64,000 nt of DNA, from contig NZ_CP117466.1 of assembly GCF_028621715.1 (NCBI RefSeq), positions 1,560,501 to 1,624,500 of the forward strand. Reading direction: 5' to 3'. The DNA comes from Paracoccus marcusii (GTDB lineage: Bacteria; Pseudomonadota; Alphaproteobacteria; Rhodobacterales; Rhodobacteraceae). The stretch's first letter is position 1; each line of letters opens with the position of its first letter. Both the position numbers and the translations under genes were made by a program. Below the pieces are notes generated by a model. It was given only the letters and a program-made list of their open reading frames with translations. It searched no databases and was not told the DNA's origin. Below are positions 48,700 to 59,728 of the stretch, one piece after another.

Positions 48700-49518
48700 C
48701 TAGTTGCGCCGCGCAAACCAGTCCAGAGCGCGGGTCGGCAGAACCCGCCGCGCGACCCCGGAAATGCGCGTCGGCGCCGTGACATAGTAGCGCGGGGCGG
48801 GATTCGCCGCCGTCAGCGCGGTCAGGATGCGGTCGCTGACCGCGCGCGGCGGCAGCTCGAACCGGTCCTTGCCCGAGGGCTCATAGAGACGCTTGAGCAG
48901 GCTGGCGCGGTACTGGTCGGCGCGCGGGCTGGCCTGCCAGTTCACCCACCGCTCGAAATGCGGGATGGCGTTTTCGCGAATGCGGCTGGTGATGGGCCCC
49001 GGCTCGATCAGGGTGACGTGGATGCCGGTGCCGTGCATCTCGAGGCGCAGCACGTCGGTCAGCCCCTCCAGCGCGAATTTCGTGGCCACATAGGGGCCGC
49101 GCCACGGGATGCCGACCAGCCCCAGGACCGAACTGATGGTGACGATCCGCCCCGCACCGCGGTCGCGGAAATGCGGGATCAACCGGGTGGTCAGGTCATG
49201 CGTGCCAAGCAAATTGACCTCGAAGATGGCGCGCAGGGCGCCGCGGGGCATGTCCTCGACCGCGCCGGGCAGGGCGAACGCCGCGTTGTTGATCAGCGCG
49301 TCGATCGGACCGCCGGCCAGCGCGGCCTCGGCGCAGGCGGCGACGCTGTCCTCGGACGCAAGGTCCAGGGGCAGGCACTCCATCCCTTCGGCCTGCCGGG
49401 CGGCGATGTCCGTCGGGGTGCGGCAGGTGGCCACGACCTGCCAGCCCTGCGCCTGCAGGTGGCGCGCGGCGTCCAGGCCGATGCCCGACGAACAGCCGGT
49501 GATCAGCACGCGCCTCAT
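48700..49518 (-). CDS. Short-chain dehydrogenase/reductase (SDR)
   Basis: A 272-residue classical SDR. The NAD(P) site is TGCSSGIG at residues 8-15, INNAAFALPG near 82, the catalytic Ser in TISSVLG near 131, and Y-x3-K in GPYVATKFALEGL near 144. The C-terminus is long and basic. Substrate unknown. The start overlaps the SH3 gene by four bases; the conserved [14 protein letters not shown] fixes it. Confidence 0.88.
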   Translation of the reverse strand: MRRVLITGCSSGIGLDAARHLQAQGWQVVATCRTPTDIAARQAEGMECLPLDLASEDSVAACAEAALAGGPIDALINNAAFALPGAVEDMPRGALRAIFEVNLLGTHDLTTRLIPHFRDRGAGRIVTISSVLGLVGIPWRGPYVATKFALEGLTDVLRLEMHGTGIHVTLIEPGPITSRIRENAIPHFERWVNWQASPRADQYRASLLKRLYEPSGKDRFELPPRAVSDRILTALTAANPAPRYYVTAPTRISGVARRVLPTRALDWFARRN

Positions 49519-50030
49519 GGTGCGTCGGACGTCAGGAACTGGGCCGAGACGAATCCCTGCTGACCTTCGGCCGTCTGCACCTGCACCCAATCGCCGCCCG
49601 TCGGTCCCAAGGCCTGCACCGCCGATCCGCCGGTCAGGCTGGCCACGACCGGATTGTCGGTGCCCGCGCCTGCGCGCATGTTCACCCGGTCGGCCGTGAC
49701 ATACAGCACCGGCCCATCCACCGGCACCACCTGCGCGGCCTCCGGTGTGGCCCCCGCATATTCGGGCGACGGCTCCAACGGCGGACCGGGAAAGCGCTGC
49801 GTGCGTTCCGGGGTCTGGCTGGCGGCGGGGACTATGTCGACCGACGGCGTCGCGGGCAGGGTGCCAGCCGCCGGGGCGGTCAGCGACGGCGCGCCTGCAT
49901 CGGTCGCGGCGCTGGCCCGCGTTGCCGGTTCCGGCCTGCGTTCGGTCCGCAGGTCGCCCTGGCCGAACCGGTCCAGCGTCATGAACACGCCCAGCAGCGT
50001 CACCAGCATCAGCAGTCCCAGCCTGATCAT
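49515..50030 (-). CDS. SH3 domain protein, membrane-anchored
   Basis: A 171-residue protein with an N-terminal hydrophobic anchor ([19 protein letters not shown]), a Pro/Ala/Thr-rich linker (about 25-95) and a C-terminal bacterial SH3 domain ([31 protein letters not shown] ... GDWVQVQ, 105-165). Such domains bind peptidoglycan or peptides. It is coupled to the SDR. Function unknown. Confidence 0.82.
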   Translation of the reverse strand: MIRLGLLMLVTLLGVFMTLDRFGQGDLRTERRPEPATRASAATDAGAPSLTAPAAGTLPATPSVDIVPAASQTPERTQRFPGPPLEPSPEYAGATPEAAQVVPVDGPVLYVTADRVNMRAGAGTDNPVVASLTGGSAVQALGPTGGDWVQVQTAEGQQGFVSAQFLTSDAP

Positions 50031-50155
50031 CGCGCCCGTCCCCCGTTGCGGCCATCGGATTAACCGATTTGATCGTCCAACGCCACGCGGACGGCAGCGT
50101 TCCCGGCCAGCTTTTCGATCTGGACCGGGCGGGCCATGGGGCCTATCCAAGGCGC

Positions 50156-52399
50156 ATGGCCGACGATCTGATCCCCCAGCCCGAACAGGGCACCTCTTCC
50201 GAACCCCTCAGCCGTGCGATCGGCGAGCGGTACCTGACCTATGCGCTGTCCACGATCATGCACCGCGCGCTGCCCGATGCCCGCGACGGGCTGAAGCCGG
50301 TGCACCGCCGCATCCTCTATGCGATGCGCGAACTGCGCCTGGCGCCCAACGGGGCGTTCCGAAAGTCGGCCAAGATCACCGGCGACGTGATGGGCAACTA
50401 TCACCCGCATGGCGACGCCGCGATCTATGACGCGATGGCCCGCCTGGCCCAGGATTTCGCCATGCGCTATCCGCTGGTGGACGGGCAGGGGAACTTTGGC
50501 AACATCGACGGTGACAACCCTGCCGCCGCGCGATACACCGAGGCCCGCCTGGCCGCGACGTCAGAGGCGCTGATGGATGGCCTGGCCGAGGATTCGGTCG
50601 ATTTCCGCCCCAACTATGACGGCACGCTGAGCGAGCCGGTCGTGCTGCCCTCGGCCTTTCCGAACCTGCTGGCCAACGGTGCGTCGGGGATCGCGGTTGG
50701 CATGGCAACCAACATCCCCCCCCACAACCTGCACGAGGTCGTGGACGCCTGCCTGCATCTGATCAAGACGCCCGACGCGCGCGACGACACGCTGGCGACC
50801 CTGATCAAAGGGCCCGATTTCCCGACCGGCGGCGTGCTGGTCGAATCGGCGGGCAGCATCGCCGAGACCTATCGCACCGGGCGCGGCGCGTTCCGCCTGC
50901 GCGCGCGCTGGACGCAGGAGGATCTGGGCCGCGGGCTGTGGCAGATCGTCGTCACCGAGATTCCCTATCAGGTGCAGAAATCCAAGCTGATCGAACGGCT
51001 GGCCGAACTGATCCAGACGCGCAAGATTCCGATCTTTGCCGATGTGCGCGACGAATCCGCCGAGGACGTGCGCATCGTCATCGAACCGCGTGCCCGCACC
51101 GTCGACCCCGAACAGCTGATGGGCGCGCTGTTCCGCGCCAGCGACCTGGAGATCCGGTTCAACCTGAACATGAACGTGCTGATCGACGGCCGCGTGCCCA
51201 AGGTCTGCTCGCTCAAGGAGGTTCTGCGCGCGTTCCTGGACCACCGCCGCGACGTTCTTGTGCGCCGCGCGGCCTATCGTCTGGACAAGATCGCGTCGCG
51301 CCTGGAGGTGCTGGAAGGCTATCTGGTCGCCTATCTGAACCTGGACCGCGTGATCGAGATCATTCGGACCGAAGACGAGCCCAAGGCCGTGATGATGGCA
51401 GAGTTCGGCCTGAACGACGTGCAGGTCGAGGCGATCCTGAACATGCGCCTGCGCGCCCTGCGCAAGCTAGAGGAGATCGAGCTGCGCGCCGAACGCGACG
51501 CCCTGTTGACCGAACGCGAGGGGCTTCAGGCGATGCTGGACAGCGAGGCCGCGCAATGGGCGCGCATCGCGGACCAGCTGAAGGAGGTGCGCAACCTGTT
51601 CGGCAAGTCGCGCCCCGAGGGTCAGCGCCGCACCACAATCAGCGAGGCCACCGAGATGCCCGTGATCGACCTGGAGGCCATGATCGAGCGTGAGCCGGTG
51701 ACCGTGGTCCTGTCGAAGATGGGCTGGATCCGCACCCTGAAGGGCCACCAGCCGCTGGACGCCGAACTGAAGTTCAAGGACGGCGACGGCCCCGGTCAGG
51801 CGCTGCATGCCGAGACGACTGACAAGCTGATGATATTCGCGTCGAACGGGCGGTTCTACACCCTTCCGGTCAACACGCTGCCCGGCGGGCGCGGGATGGG
51901 AGAACCCTTGCGCCTGATGGTCGATCTGCCCAACGAGGCGCAGGTCATCGCCATGTTCCCGTGGCGCGAGGGGGCGAAGTATCTGGTCGCATCACGGGCA
52001 GGCGACGGGTTCATCGTGGGCGCGGGGGACATCCTGGCTCAGACCAAGACCGGGAAGCAGGTCCTGAATGGCGACGCGCTGCTGTGTCGTCCGGTATCGG
52101 GCGACCACGTCGCCGTCATCGGCGAAAACCGAAAGATGCTGGTCTTTCCCTTGGCCGAACTGCCCGAGATGGCACGCGGCAAGGGCGTGCGGCTGCAGCG
52201 TTTTGGCAAGGGCGGTGGGCTGGTCAAGGCGGATGAGCTGGTCGATGCGATCTGCCTGACGCTGGCGCAGGGCCTGTCCTGGCCCATGACCGGCGGCAAG
52301 ACCCGGACCGAACCGGACCTGACCGAATGGCTGGGCAAGCGGGGCAGTGCCGGCCGAATGGCGCCGCGCGGTTTCCCGCGCGACAACCGCTTTGCCTGA
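50156..52399 (+). CDS. parC: DNA topoisomerase IV subunit A
   Basis: A 747-residue type IIA topoisomerase subunit that decatenates chromosomes. The active-site Tyr127 is in ARYTEARL. The helix before it reads [13 protein letters not shown] (residues 82-94), with Ala88 where quinolone-sensitive ParC has Ser80. The C-terminal beta-pinwheel is shorter than in GyrA and lacks the GyrA box, supporting ParC. The conserved start [12 protein letters not shown] sets 50156. Confidence 0.94.
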   Translation: MADDLIPQPEQGTSSEPLSRAIGERYLTYALSTIMHRALPDARDGLKPVHRRILYAMRELRLAPNGAFRKSAKITGDVMGNYHPHGDAAIYDAMARLAQDFAMRYPLVDGQGNFGNIDGDNPAAARYTEARLAATSEALMDGLAEDSVDFRPNYDGTLSEPVVLPSAFPNLLANGASGIAVGMATNIPPHNLHEVVDACLHLIKTPDARDDTLATLIKGPDFPTGGVLVESAGSIAETYRTGRGAFRLRARWTQEDLGRGLWQIVVTEIPYQVQKSKLIERLAELIQTRKIPIFADVRDESAEDVRIVIEPRARTVDPEQLMGALFRASDLEIRFNLNMNVLIDGRVPKVCSLKEVLRAFLDHRRDVLVRRAAYRLDKIASRLEVLEGYLVAYLNLDRVIEIIRTEDEPKAVMMAEFGLNDVQVEAILNMRLRALRKLEEIELRAERDALLTEREGLQAMLDSEAAQWARIADQLKEVRNLFGKSRPEGQRRTTISEATEMPVIDLEAMIEREPVTVVLSKMGWIRTLKGHQPLDAELKFKDGDGPGQALHAETTDKLMIFASNGRFYTLPVNTLPGGRGMGEPLRLMVDLPNEAQVIAMFPWREGAKYLVASRAGDGFIVGAGDILAQTKTGKQVLNGDALLCRPVSGDHVAVIGENRKMLVFPLAELPEMARGKGVRLQRFGKGGGLVKADELVDAICLTLAQGLSWPMTGGKTRTEPDLTEWLGKRGSAGRMAPRGFPRDNRFA

Positions 52400-52438
52400 G
52401 GCGGCACCCCTCGCGACGTCAAGGGGCGCCGAGAGGGT

Positions 52439-52460
52439 CCGGGGCGGTTGAGCCGCCCGG
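52439..52460. terminator. Hairpin between convergent parC and SDR genes
   Basis: An 8-bp stem with one bulged G (52439-52447 with 52453-52460), 5-base loop. It lies between two convergent genes and could end both. Confidence 0.5.
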
Positions 52461-52469
52461 AAGGGTCGC

Positions 52470-53378
52470 TCAGAGCCCGCCGCCGCCGACGGACCCGAAA
52501 TATTCGCCGGTGATGTAGCTGGCCTCGTCCGAGGCCAGCAGCACATAGATCGGCGCGATCTCGACCGGCTGCCCGGGGCGACCCAAGGGTTGGCTTGCGC
52601 CATGTTCCTTTGCCTTGTCGGTCGGCTGGCCGCCGCTGATCTGCAGCGCGGTCCAGTAGGGGCCGGGGCAGACCGCATTCACGCGGATGCCGCGCGGGGC
52701 CAGCTGTTTCGCCAGCGACTGCGCGAATGCCACGTTCGCGGCCTTGGACTGCGCATAGTCGAACAGATGCGCCGACCCCGAGAACGCCTGCACCGAAGAG
52801 GTGATGATGATCGATGCGCCCGCATCCATGTGGGGCAGCGCGGCCCGCGTCACCCAGAAGGGCGCATAGATGTTGGTCTTCATCGTGGCGTCGAAATCCT
52901 CGGTCGTCAGGTCCTCCAGCTTTTCGCAGAACTGCTGGCGACCGGCATTGTTGACCAGGATGTCCAGCCCGCCCAGCTGGGACACGGCGCTCTCGACCAT
53001 CTCCTTGCAGAAACCCTCGTCGCGCAGGTCGCCCGGAACGGCGACGGCCACGCGGCCCTCCGCCTCGATCAGCGAGATGACCGCGTCGGCATCGGCCTGT
53101 TCGTCGGGCAGATAGCAGATGGCGACGTCCGCACCCTCGCGGGCAAAGGCGATCGCTGCCGCGGCGCCGATGCCGCTGTCGCCGCCGGTGATCAGGGCGC
53201 GCTTGCCCGATAGGCGACCTGCGCCGCGATAGCTGGTCTCGCCATGGTCGGGCAGGGGGTCCATCTTCTGGGCCAGGCCGGGAAAGGGCTGTTCCTGCGC
53301 CGGGAAATCGGGGACGGGAAGGCGCGGCTCGGCGATGGCGCCACTGCGGAACGGGGGACGGGCGGGGGTGTCGGACAT
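52470..53378 (-). CDS. SDR family oxidoreductase (YghA-like)
   Basis: A 302-residue SDR with an N-terminal extension (PFPGLAQKMDPLPDHGETSYRG) typical of the YghA/general-stress SDRs. TGGDSGIGAAAA is the NAD(P) site near residue 64, NNAGRQQFCE near 145, and Y-x3-K (DYAQSKAAN) near 209. The substrate is unknown. GAGG precedes the ATG. Confidence 0.88.
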   Translation of the reverse strand: MSDTPARPPFRSGAIAEPRLPVPDFPAQEQPFPGLAQKMDPLPDHGETSYRGAGRLSGKRALITGGDSGIGAAAAIAFAREGADVAICYLPDEQADADAVISLIEAEGRVAVAVPGDLRDEGFCKEMVESAVSQLGGLDILVNNAGRQQFCEKLEDLTTEDFDATMKTNIYAPFWVTRAALPHMDAGASIIITSSVQAFSGSAHLFDYAQSKAANVAFAQSLAKQLAPRGIRVNAVCPGPYWTALQISGGQPTDKAKEHGASQPLGRPGQPVEIAPIYVLLASDEASYITGEYFGSVGGGGL

Positions 53379-53470
53379 CTGTGGCCTCATGCGTTTGCGG
53401 TTCGCAGGCCAACCGCACAGCACGGCGAATGTTCCGGTCCGTCCGGGGCAAGAAAGATCAACCGCGCATG

Positions 53471-53500
53471 AAAAAGCCGCCGCCCCGATGGGACGGCGGC
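53471..53500 (-). terminator. Strong terminator after the DUF533 gene
   Basis: An 11-bp stem with one wobble (53476-53486 with 53490-53500), 3-base loop, followed by five T on the minus strand, 16 bp after the stop. Confidence 0.85.
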
Positions 53501-53516
53501 GATGGTCGGTACGGTC

Positions 53517-54335
53517 TCAGGCGCCGTTGTAAAGCGGCATCACGCCCGCCTCGGCATGGACGGCGTTGACGGTGGCGCGGTCCAGCTTCATCGCGGTTGC
53601 CAGGTCATTCAGATAGCGGGCCTCGGCCTCGCTGTCGAAGTCGATCGCCAGCAGCGACATCAGATAGACCTGACGCTCCATCCCTTCGGGGACCTCGCGG
53701 GCAAGGCCCGCCGCGTCGACGGGCGCGGCCATCTGGTCGCGGATGAACTGGCGTTCGTCATCGTCCAGATCGTCGCCCAGATGACCCAGCAGGCGCTGGC
53801 GTTCGGTGTCGTCGACATGGCCGTCGGACTTGGCCGCCTGGATCATCGCGCGCAGCATCAGCCCGGCGATGGCATTCTGTTCCGGCGTGGGCGCGACCTG
53901 CGGTTCGCCGTCATGGGCCAGCGCATCGTCGAACAGCGCACCAAAGGTGGCATTGTTCTTTTCCTGCGATCCCTTCGTGGCCAGGTGGCCCGCCGCACCG
54001 CCCGCGGCCGCGCCGCCCAGAAGGCCGCCTAGCATTCCGCCCAGGCTGCCGCTACCCATGCTGCTGCCGCCGCGCTGGCCGCCCAGCTTGTCCAGCAGGC
54101 CGCCAAGCGAACCGCTGCCCGTCCCGGTGCCGCCGCCAAGGGCACGGCCCAGCATCTGGTTCAGGCTGCCGCCCGACGTACCGCCGGTGTTGTTGCCCAG
54201 CAGGTTGTCCAGCAGGCCGCCGCTGGCCTTGCGCTGGCCGGGACGCCCGCCATGCTGGTTGTTCATCATCGTGCCGATCCCCTTGGCCAGCATCACGCCG
54301 GCGGCGACCTTGGACAGGCTTCTCATCAGGCTCAT
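53517..54335 (-). CDS. DUF533 (TerB-like, YebE-type) protein
   Basis: A 272-residue protein. The N-terminal half is Gly/Ser-rich (GGTGTGSGSLGGLLDKLGG, SLGGMLGGLLGGAAAGG), and the C-terminal half is the TerB-like DUF533 domain (LMLRAMIQAAKSDGHVDDTERQRLLGHL, YLMSLLAIDFDSEAEARYLNDLA). The acidic pocket may bind metal. Function unknown; it may be an inner membrane protein. AAGGGGG precedes the ATG. Divergent from tuf. Confidence 0.85.
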   Translation of the reverse strand: MSLMRSLSKVAAGVMLAKGIGTMMNNQHGGRPGQRKASGGLLDNLLGNNTGGTSGGSLNQMLGRALGGGTGTGSGSLGGLLDKLGGQRGGSSMGSGSLGGMLGGLLGGAAAGGAAGHLATKGSQEKNNATFGALFDDALAHDGEPQVAPTPEQNAIAGLMLRAMIQAAKSDGHVDDTERQRLLGHLGDDLDDDERQFIRDQMAAPVDAAGLAREVPEGMERQVYLMSLLAIDFDSEAEARYLNDLATAMKLDRATVNAVHAEAGVMPLYNGA

Positions 54336-54479
54336 GCGAATCCCCCTTGTGGATGGGCGCGGACCTGATGGCCCGGCGCCTTGCGCTGCCAAACGATATG
54401 GGTCGCCCCGCGGTTCCTGCAAAGGGGCGGGCAGGCGCCCCGACCCCGACATGATTAGCCACGGCACGCAAGCCCGCCC

Positions 54480-54506
54480 TTGATTTCCCCGCGCGCGCCT
54501 TATACA
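54480..54506 (+). promoter_or_regulatory. Probable promoter of tuf
   Basis: TTGATT (54480-54485) and TATACA (54501-54506), 15-bp spacing (16 if CTTGAT is used). It lies 61 bp before the tuf start, in the divergent gap with DUF533. Confidence 0.5.
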
Positions 54507-54566
54507 TCGCGGCGCACGTCAATCCGGGGCCCTTTCAGCCATGCCCCGCGGATCCAGGAGGCCCAC

Positions 54567-55742
<1,176 letters not shown>

Positions 55743-55776
55743 TCCAGGGCCCGAACGGGCCAAGGAATGCTGCGGG

Positions 55777-55804
55777 AAAGGCCACCCTTCGGGGTGGCCT
55801 TTTT
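55777..55804 (+). terminator. Rho-independent terminator of tuf
   Basis: A 9-bp perfect stem (55779-55787 with 55792-55800) with a TTCG loop, followed by a run of T, 34 bp after the stop. Confidence 0.92.
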
Positions 55805-55821
55805 CATGCGGCCCGCGGCGC

Positions 55822-55850
55822 TTGACGGGCAGGCCGATTTGCGGCATAGG
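55822..55850 (+). promoter_or_regulatory. Probable promoter of the S10 operon
   Basis: TTGACG (55822-55827) and CATAGG (55845-55850), 17-bp spacing, directly after the tuf terminator and about 150 bp before rpsJ, leaving a long leader. Confidence 0.55.
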
Positions 55851-55894
55851 ACCGCAACGCTGCCGGTTCGCGAAGAATCGTCGGTTTTGCGCGT

Positions 55895-55927
55895 GGCCGC
55901 CTCATCGTGGGCGGCCTGCGTTTTTTT
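55895..55927 (+). terminator. Terminator-like hairpin in the rpsJ leader (candidate attenuator)
   Basis: A 7-bp stem (55895-55901 with 55910-55916), 8-base loop, then TGCG and seven T (55921-55927). It lies inside the leader between the probable promoter and rpsJ, so it may attenuate the S10 operon. Confidence 0.6.
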
Positions 55928-56003
55928 CGTACGGTCCGATGCTGGCGCCGCGTGGTGCGCCGTCAGCCTCTCGACTGGAACTCCCCGCAAGAGGGATGTC
56001 TTT

Positions 56004-56312
56004 ATGCAAAGCCAGAATATCCGGATCCGGCTGAAGGCCTTTGATTACCGCGTGCTGGACGCCAGCACCCAGGAAATCGTCAACACGGCCAAGCGCACCG
56101 GCGCGACCGTCCGCGGCCCGATCCCGCTGCCGAACAAGATCGAGAAATTCACCGTCCTGCGCGGTCCGCACATCGACAAGAAGTCGCGCGATCAGTGGGA
56201 AATCCGCACGCACAAGCGTCTGCTGGACATCGTCGATCCGACCCCGCAGACCGTTGACGCCCTCATGAAGCTCGACCTCGCCGCCGGCGTGGACGTCGAG
56301 ATCAAAGTCTGA
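56004..56312 (+). CDS. rpsJ: 30S ribosomal protein S10
   Basis: A 102-residue S10 (NusE) with [29 protein letters not shown] and [21 protein letters not shown]. It also works in antitermination. The open frame runs upstream, but [16 protein letters not shown] is the conserved start. It heads the S10 operon. Confidence 0.98.
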   Translation: MQSQNIRIRLKAFDYRVLDASTQEIVNTAKRTGATVRGPIPLPNKIEKFTVLRGPHIDKKSRDQWEIRTHKRLLDIVDPTPQTVDALMKLDLAAGVDVEIKV

Positions 56313-56323
56313 GGAGGCAGATC

Positions 56324-57214
56324 ATGTTGCGTACTGGTATCATCGCCAAGAAACTGGGCATGACCCGTCTGTTCCTCGAGGACGGCCGTCAGGTTCCCGT
56401 CACCGTCCTGCAACTGGACGGCCTGCAGGTCATCGCACAGCGCACCGCCGCGACCGATGGCTATACCGCCGTCCAGCTGGGCGCCGGCGAAGCGAAAGCA
56501 AAGCGCACGACCGCAGCGATGCGCGGTCACTTTGCCAAGGCCTCGGTCGCGCCCAAGCGCAAGATCGTGGAATTCCGCGTGGCGGAAGAGAACCTGATCA
56601 ACGTCGGTGAGGAGATCACGGCTGACCACTACTTCTCGGGTCAGTATGTGGACATCGCCGGCATCTCGATCGGTAAGGGCTTTGCTGGCGCCATGAAGCG
56701 CCACAACTTCGGCGGTCTGCGCGCGTCGCACGGCGTGTCCGTCAGCCACCGTTCGCACGGTTCGACCGGCCAGTGCCAGGACCCCGGCAAGGTGTTCAAG
56801 GGCAAGAAGATGGCAGGTCACCTGGGTGCCGTCCGCGTCACCACGCAGAACCTGCAGGTCGTCCGCACGGATTCCGAGCGCGGCCTGATCATGGTCAAGG
56901 GCTCGGTTCCGGGCTCGAAGGGTGGCTGGGTCACCGTCAAGGACGCCGTCAAGAAGGCGACGCCCGAGAACCTGATCTATCCGGCCGCCCTGCGGTCCGC
57001 CGCCCGCGAAGCCGCGCGTCTGGCTGAAGAAGCCGCCGCCGCCGCCGCCGCCGAGGAAGAAGCCGCCCGCGAGGAGGCCGCCCGTCTGGCCGCCGAGCAG
57101 GAAGCCGCCGCCCTGGCCGAGGCCGAAGCCTCGATCAAGTCGGACAAGGACGCTGCCGATCCCAACGCGGAAGAGCCGGCCTCCAATGACGACGCGCCGG
57201 AAGGAGACAAGTGA
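56324..57214 (+). CDS. rplC: 50S ribosomal protein L3 with long C-terminal tail
   Basis: A 296-residue L3; the core ends near residue 225. The conserved Gln for methylation is in [19 protein letters not shown]. The extra 70 residues are Ala/Glu-rich ([14 protein letters not shown]) and then acidic (DDAPEGDK), a helical or disordered extension absent from E. coli L3 (about 209 aa). It shares a base with rplD. Confidence 0.97.
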   Translation: MLRTGIIAKKLGMTRLFLEDGRQVPVTVLQLDGLQVIAQRTAATDGYTAVQLGAGEAKAKRTTAAMRGHFAKASVAPKRKIVEFRVAEENLINVGEEITADHYFSGQYVDIAGISIGKGFAGAMKRHNFGGLRASHGVSVSHRSHGSTGQCQDPGKVFKGKKMAGHLGAVRVTTQNLQVVRTDSERGLIMVKGSVPGSKGGWVTVKDAVKKATPENLIYPAALRSAAREAARLAEEAAAAAAAEEEAAREEAARLAAEQEAAALAEAEASIKSDKDAADPNAEEPASNDDAPEGDK

Positions 57215-57834
57215 TGAAACTTGATGTGATCAAGCTGGATTCCGGCGCAGCCGGGTCGATCGATCTGGCCGACGACATCTTCGGGCTGGAGCCGCGCGGC
57301 GACATCCTGCAGCGCGTCGTGCGTTGGCAGCGCGCCAAGGCACAGGCCGGCACCCACTCGGTGCTGGGCAAGTCGGACGTCAGCTACTCGACCAAGAAGA
57401 TCTATCGCCAGAAGGGCACCGGCGGCGCACGCCACGGCTCCCGCAAGGCGCCGACCTTCCGTCATGGCGGCGTCTACAAGGGTCCGACCCCGCGGTCGCA
57501 CGCTTTCGATCTGCCCAAGAAGGTCCGTGCCCTGGGTCTGCGTCACGCGCTGTCGGCGAAGGCCACCGCGGGTGAACTGGTCATCATCGAGGATCTGAAC
57601 CTCGCTGATGCCAAGACCGCAGCCGTCGCCAAGGCCGTCCGTGAGAACGGCTGGAAGCGCGTGCTTGTGATCGACGGTGCCGAAGTGAACGAGAACTTCG
57701 CCCGTGCCGCCCGCAACATCGAAGGCGTGGACATCCTGCCGTCGATGGGTGCCAACGTGTATGACATCCTCAAGCGTGATACCCTGGTCATCACGCGCGC
57801 CGGTGTCGAAGCTCTGGAGGCTCGTCTGAAATGA
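57214..57834 (+). CDS. rplD: 50S ribosomal protein L4
   Basis: A 206-residue L4 starting [20 protein letters not shown], with the loop [21 protein letters not shown] that enters the exit tunnel. In E. coli it represses the S10 operon through the leader; a leader hairpin lies here before rpsJ. A GTG one codon earlier is possible. It overlaps rplW by four bases. Confidence 0.97.
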   Translation: MKLDVIKLDSGAAGSIDLADDIFGLEPRGDILQRVVRWQRAKAQAGTHSVLGKSDVSYSTKKIYRQKGTGGARHGSRKAPTFRHGGVYKGPTPRSHAFDLPKKVRALGLRHALSAKATAGELVIIEDLNLADAKTAAVAKAVRENGWKRVLVIDGAEVNENFARAARNIEGVDILPSMGANVYDILKRDTLVITRAGVEALEARLK

Positions 57835-58127
57835 GCGCGAAAGCAGAACATTACGACGTGATCGTCAAGCCGATCATCACCGAGAAGGCCACCATGACGT
57901 CCGAGAACAACGGCGTCGTGTTTCAGGTCGCCAAGGACTCGAACAAGCCGCAGATCAAGCAGGCCGTCGAGGCCCTGTTCGGCGTCAAGGTGAAGGCGGT
58001 CAACACTACCATCACCAAGGGCAAGCAGAAGCGCTTCCGCGGCCAGCTGGGTCGTCGCAGCGACGTCAAAAAGGCCTATGTGACGCTGGAAGCCGGCAGC
58101 ACCATCGACGTTTCGACCGGTCTCTGA
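57831..58127 (+). CDS. rplW: 50S ribosomal protein L23
   Basis: A 98-residue L23, [15 protein letters not shown] and [25 protein letters not shown]. It forms the docking site for trigger factor and SRP at the tunnel exit. It overlaps rplD. Confidence 0.97.
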   Translation: MSAKAEHYDVIVKPIITEKATMTSENNGVVFQVAKDSNKPQIKQAVEALFGVKVKAVNTTITKGKQKRFRGQLGRRSDVKKAYVTLEAGSTIDVSTGL

Positions 58128-58143
58128 TAACCGGACGCGATCT

Positions 58144-58169
58144 GGCGGCCCCGGCATTCCGGGGCCGCC
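58144..58169. repeat. Perfect 11-bp inverted repeat between rplW and rplB
   Basis: 58144-58154 pairs with 58159-58169, loop CATT. Very stable, without a T-run. It may slow readthrough or stabilise the upstream mRNA. Confidence 0.6.
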
Positions 58170-58220
58170 GCAATTGACTGAAACGGACCACCCTGGTCCA
58201 AAGCAACGGAAGACAGAAAG

Positions 58221-59060
58221 ATGGCATTGAAGTCGTACAAACCGACGACGCCTGGCCAGCGTGGGCTGGTTCTGATCGACCGTTCGGAGCTTTGGAAAGG
58301 TCGCCCGGTCAAGAGCCTCACCGAGGGTCTGACCAAGAAAGGCGGCCGGAACAACACCGGACGGATCACCATGCGGCGCCAAGGCGGCGGCGCGAAACGC
58401 CTGTATCGCATCGTCGATTTCAAGCGCACCAAGTTCGACATGGCCGGCACGGTCGAGCGGATCGAGTACGATCCCAACCGCACCGCCTTCATCGCGCTGA
58501 TCAAGTACGAAGACGGCGAGCAGACCTATATCCTGGCACCGCAGCGTCTGGCCATCGGCGACAAGGTCGTCGCGGGTTCCAAAGTCGACGTGAAGCCGGG
58601 CAACGCCATGCCCTTCAGCGGCATGCCCATCGGCACGATCGTCCACAACGTAGAGCTGAAGCCCGGCAAGGGCGGCCAGATCGCGCGTTCGGCTGGCACC
58701 TATGCCCAGTTCGTGGGCCGTGACGGCGGCTATGCCCAGATCCGCCTGTCCTCGGGCGAGCTGCGCCTGGTCCGTCAGGAGTGCATGGCGACCATCGGCG
58801 CCGTGTCGAATGCCGACCATTCGAACCAGAACCTCGGCAAGGCCGGCCGCAACCGCCACAAGGGCATCCGCCCGAGCGTCCGCGGTGTCGCCATGAACCC
58901 GATCGACCACCCGCATGGTGGTGGTGAGGGCCGCACCTCGGGTGGCCGCACGCCGGTCACGCCCTGGGGTAAGGACACCAAGGGCAAGAAGACCCGCAGC
59001 AACAAGGCGACCGACAAGTACATCTTGCGTTCGCGTCACGCGAAGAAGAAGGGGCGCTGA
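58221..59060 (+). CDS. rplB: 50S ribosomal protein L2
   Basis: A 279-residue L2, [17 protein letters not shown] and the conserved C-terminal [24 protein letters not shown] near residue 220-245, needed for peptidyl transferase assembly. It is 93 bp after rplW, an unusually wide gap with a hairpin. Confidence 0.98.
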   Translation: MALKSYKPTTPGQRGLVLIDRSELWKGRPVKSLTEGLTKKGGRNNTGRITMRRQGGGAKRLYRIVDFKRTKFDMAGTVERIEYDPNRTAFIALIKYEDGEQTYILAPQRLAIGDKVVAGSKVDVKPGNAMPFSGMPIGTIVHNVELKPGKGGQIARSAGTYAQFVGRDGGYAQIRLSSGELRLVRQECMATIGAVSNADHSNQNLGKAGRNRHKGIRPSVRGVAMNPIDHPHGGGEGRTSGGRTPVTPWGKDTKGKKTRSNKATDKYILRSRHAKKKGR

Positions 59061-59063
59061 CCT

Positions 59064-59342
59064 ATGGCACGTTCTGTTTGGAAAGGCCCCTTTGTTGACG
59101 CCTATGTGCTCAAGAAAGCCGAGAAGGCCCGTGAGTCGGGAAAATCCGACGTCATCAAGATCTGGTCGCGTCGCTCGACCATCCTGCCGCAATTCGTCGG
59201 CCTGACCTTTGCCGTCTACAACGGGCACAAGCACATCCCCGTGAACGTCAGCGAAGAGATGATCGGTCAGAAATTCGGTGAATATTCGCCCACGCGCACC
59301 TATTACGGGCACGCCGCGGACAAGAAAGCCAAGAGGAAGTAA
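59064..59342 (+). CDS. rpsS: 30S ribosomal protein S19
   Basis: A 92-residue S19, [20 protein letters not shown] and [31 protein letters not shown]. It lies 3 bp after rplB. Confidence 0.98.
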   Translation: MARSVWKGPFVDAYVLKKAEKARESGKSDVIKIWSRRSTILPQFVGLTFAVYNGHKHIPVNVSEEMIGQKFGEYSPTRTYYGHAADKKAKRK

Positions 59343-59347
59343 TCGTC

Positions 59348-59728
59348 ATGGGTAAGGAAAACAATCCGCGCCGCGTGGCGGAGAACGAGGCCTTCGCCAA
59401 GACGAAGATGCTTCGCACCTCGCCGCAGAAGCTGAACCTGGTGGCTCAGCTGATCCGCGGCAAGAAGGTCGACAAGGCTCTGGCCGACCTAACCTTCTCG
59501 CACAAGCGCATCGCCGGCGACGTGAAGAAGTGCCTTCAGTCCGCCATCGCGAACGCCGAGAACAACCACGGTCTGGACGTCGACAACCTGGTCGTCGCCG
59601 AGGCCTGGGTCGGCAAGAACCTGGTGATGAAGCGTGGCCGTCCGCGGGCACGTGGCCGCTTCGGCAAGATCATGAAGCCGTTTTCGGAAATCACCATCAA
59701 GGTGCGCCAAGTCGAGGAGCAAGCATAA
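59348..59728 (+). CDS. rplV: 50S ribosomal protein L22
   Basis: A 126-residue L22 with [25 protein letters not shown] and the tunnel-hairpin segment near [14 protein letters not shown]. Its stop shares a base with rpsC. Confidence 0.97.
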   Translation: MGKENNPRRVAENEAFAKTKMLRTSPQKLNLVAQLIRGKKVDKALADLTFSHKRIAGDVKKCLQSAIANAENNHGLDVDNLVVAEAWVGKNLVMKRGRPRARGRFGKIMKPFSEITIKVRQVEEQA

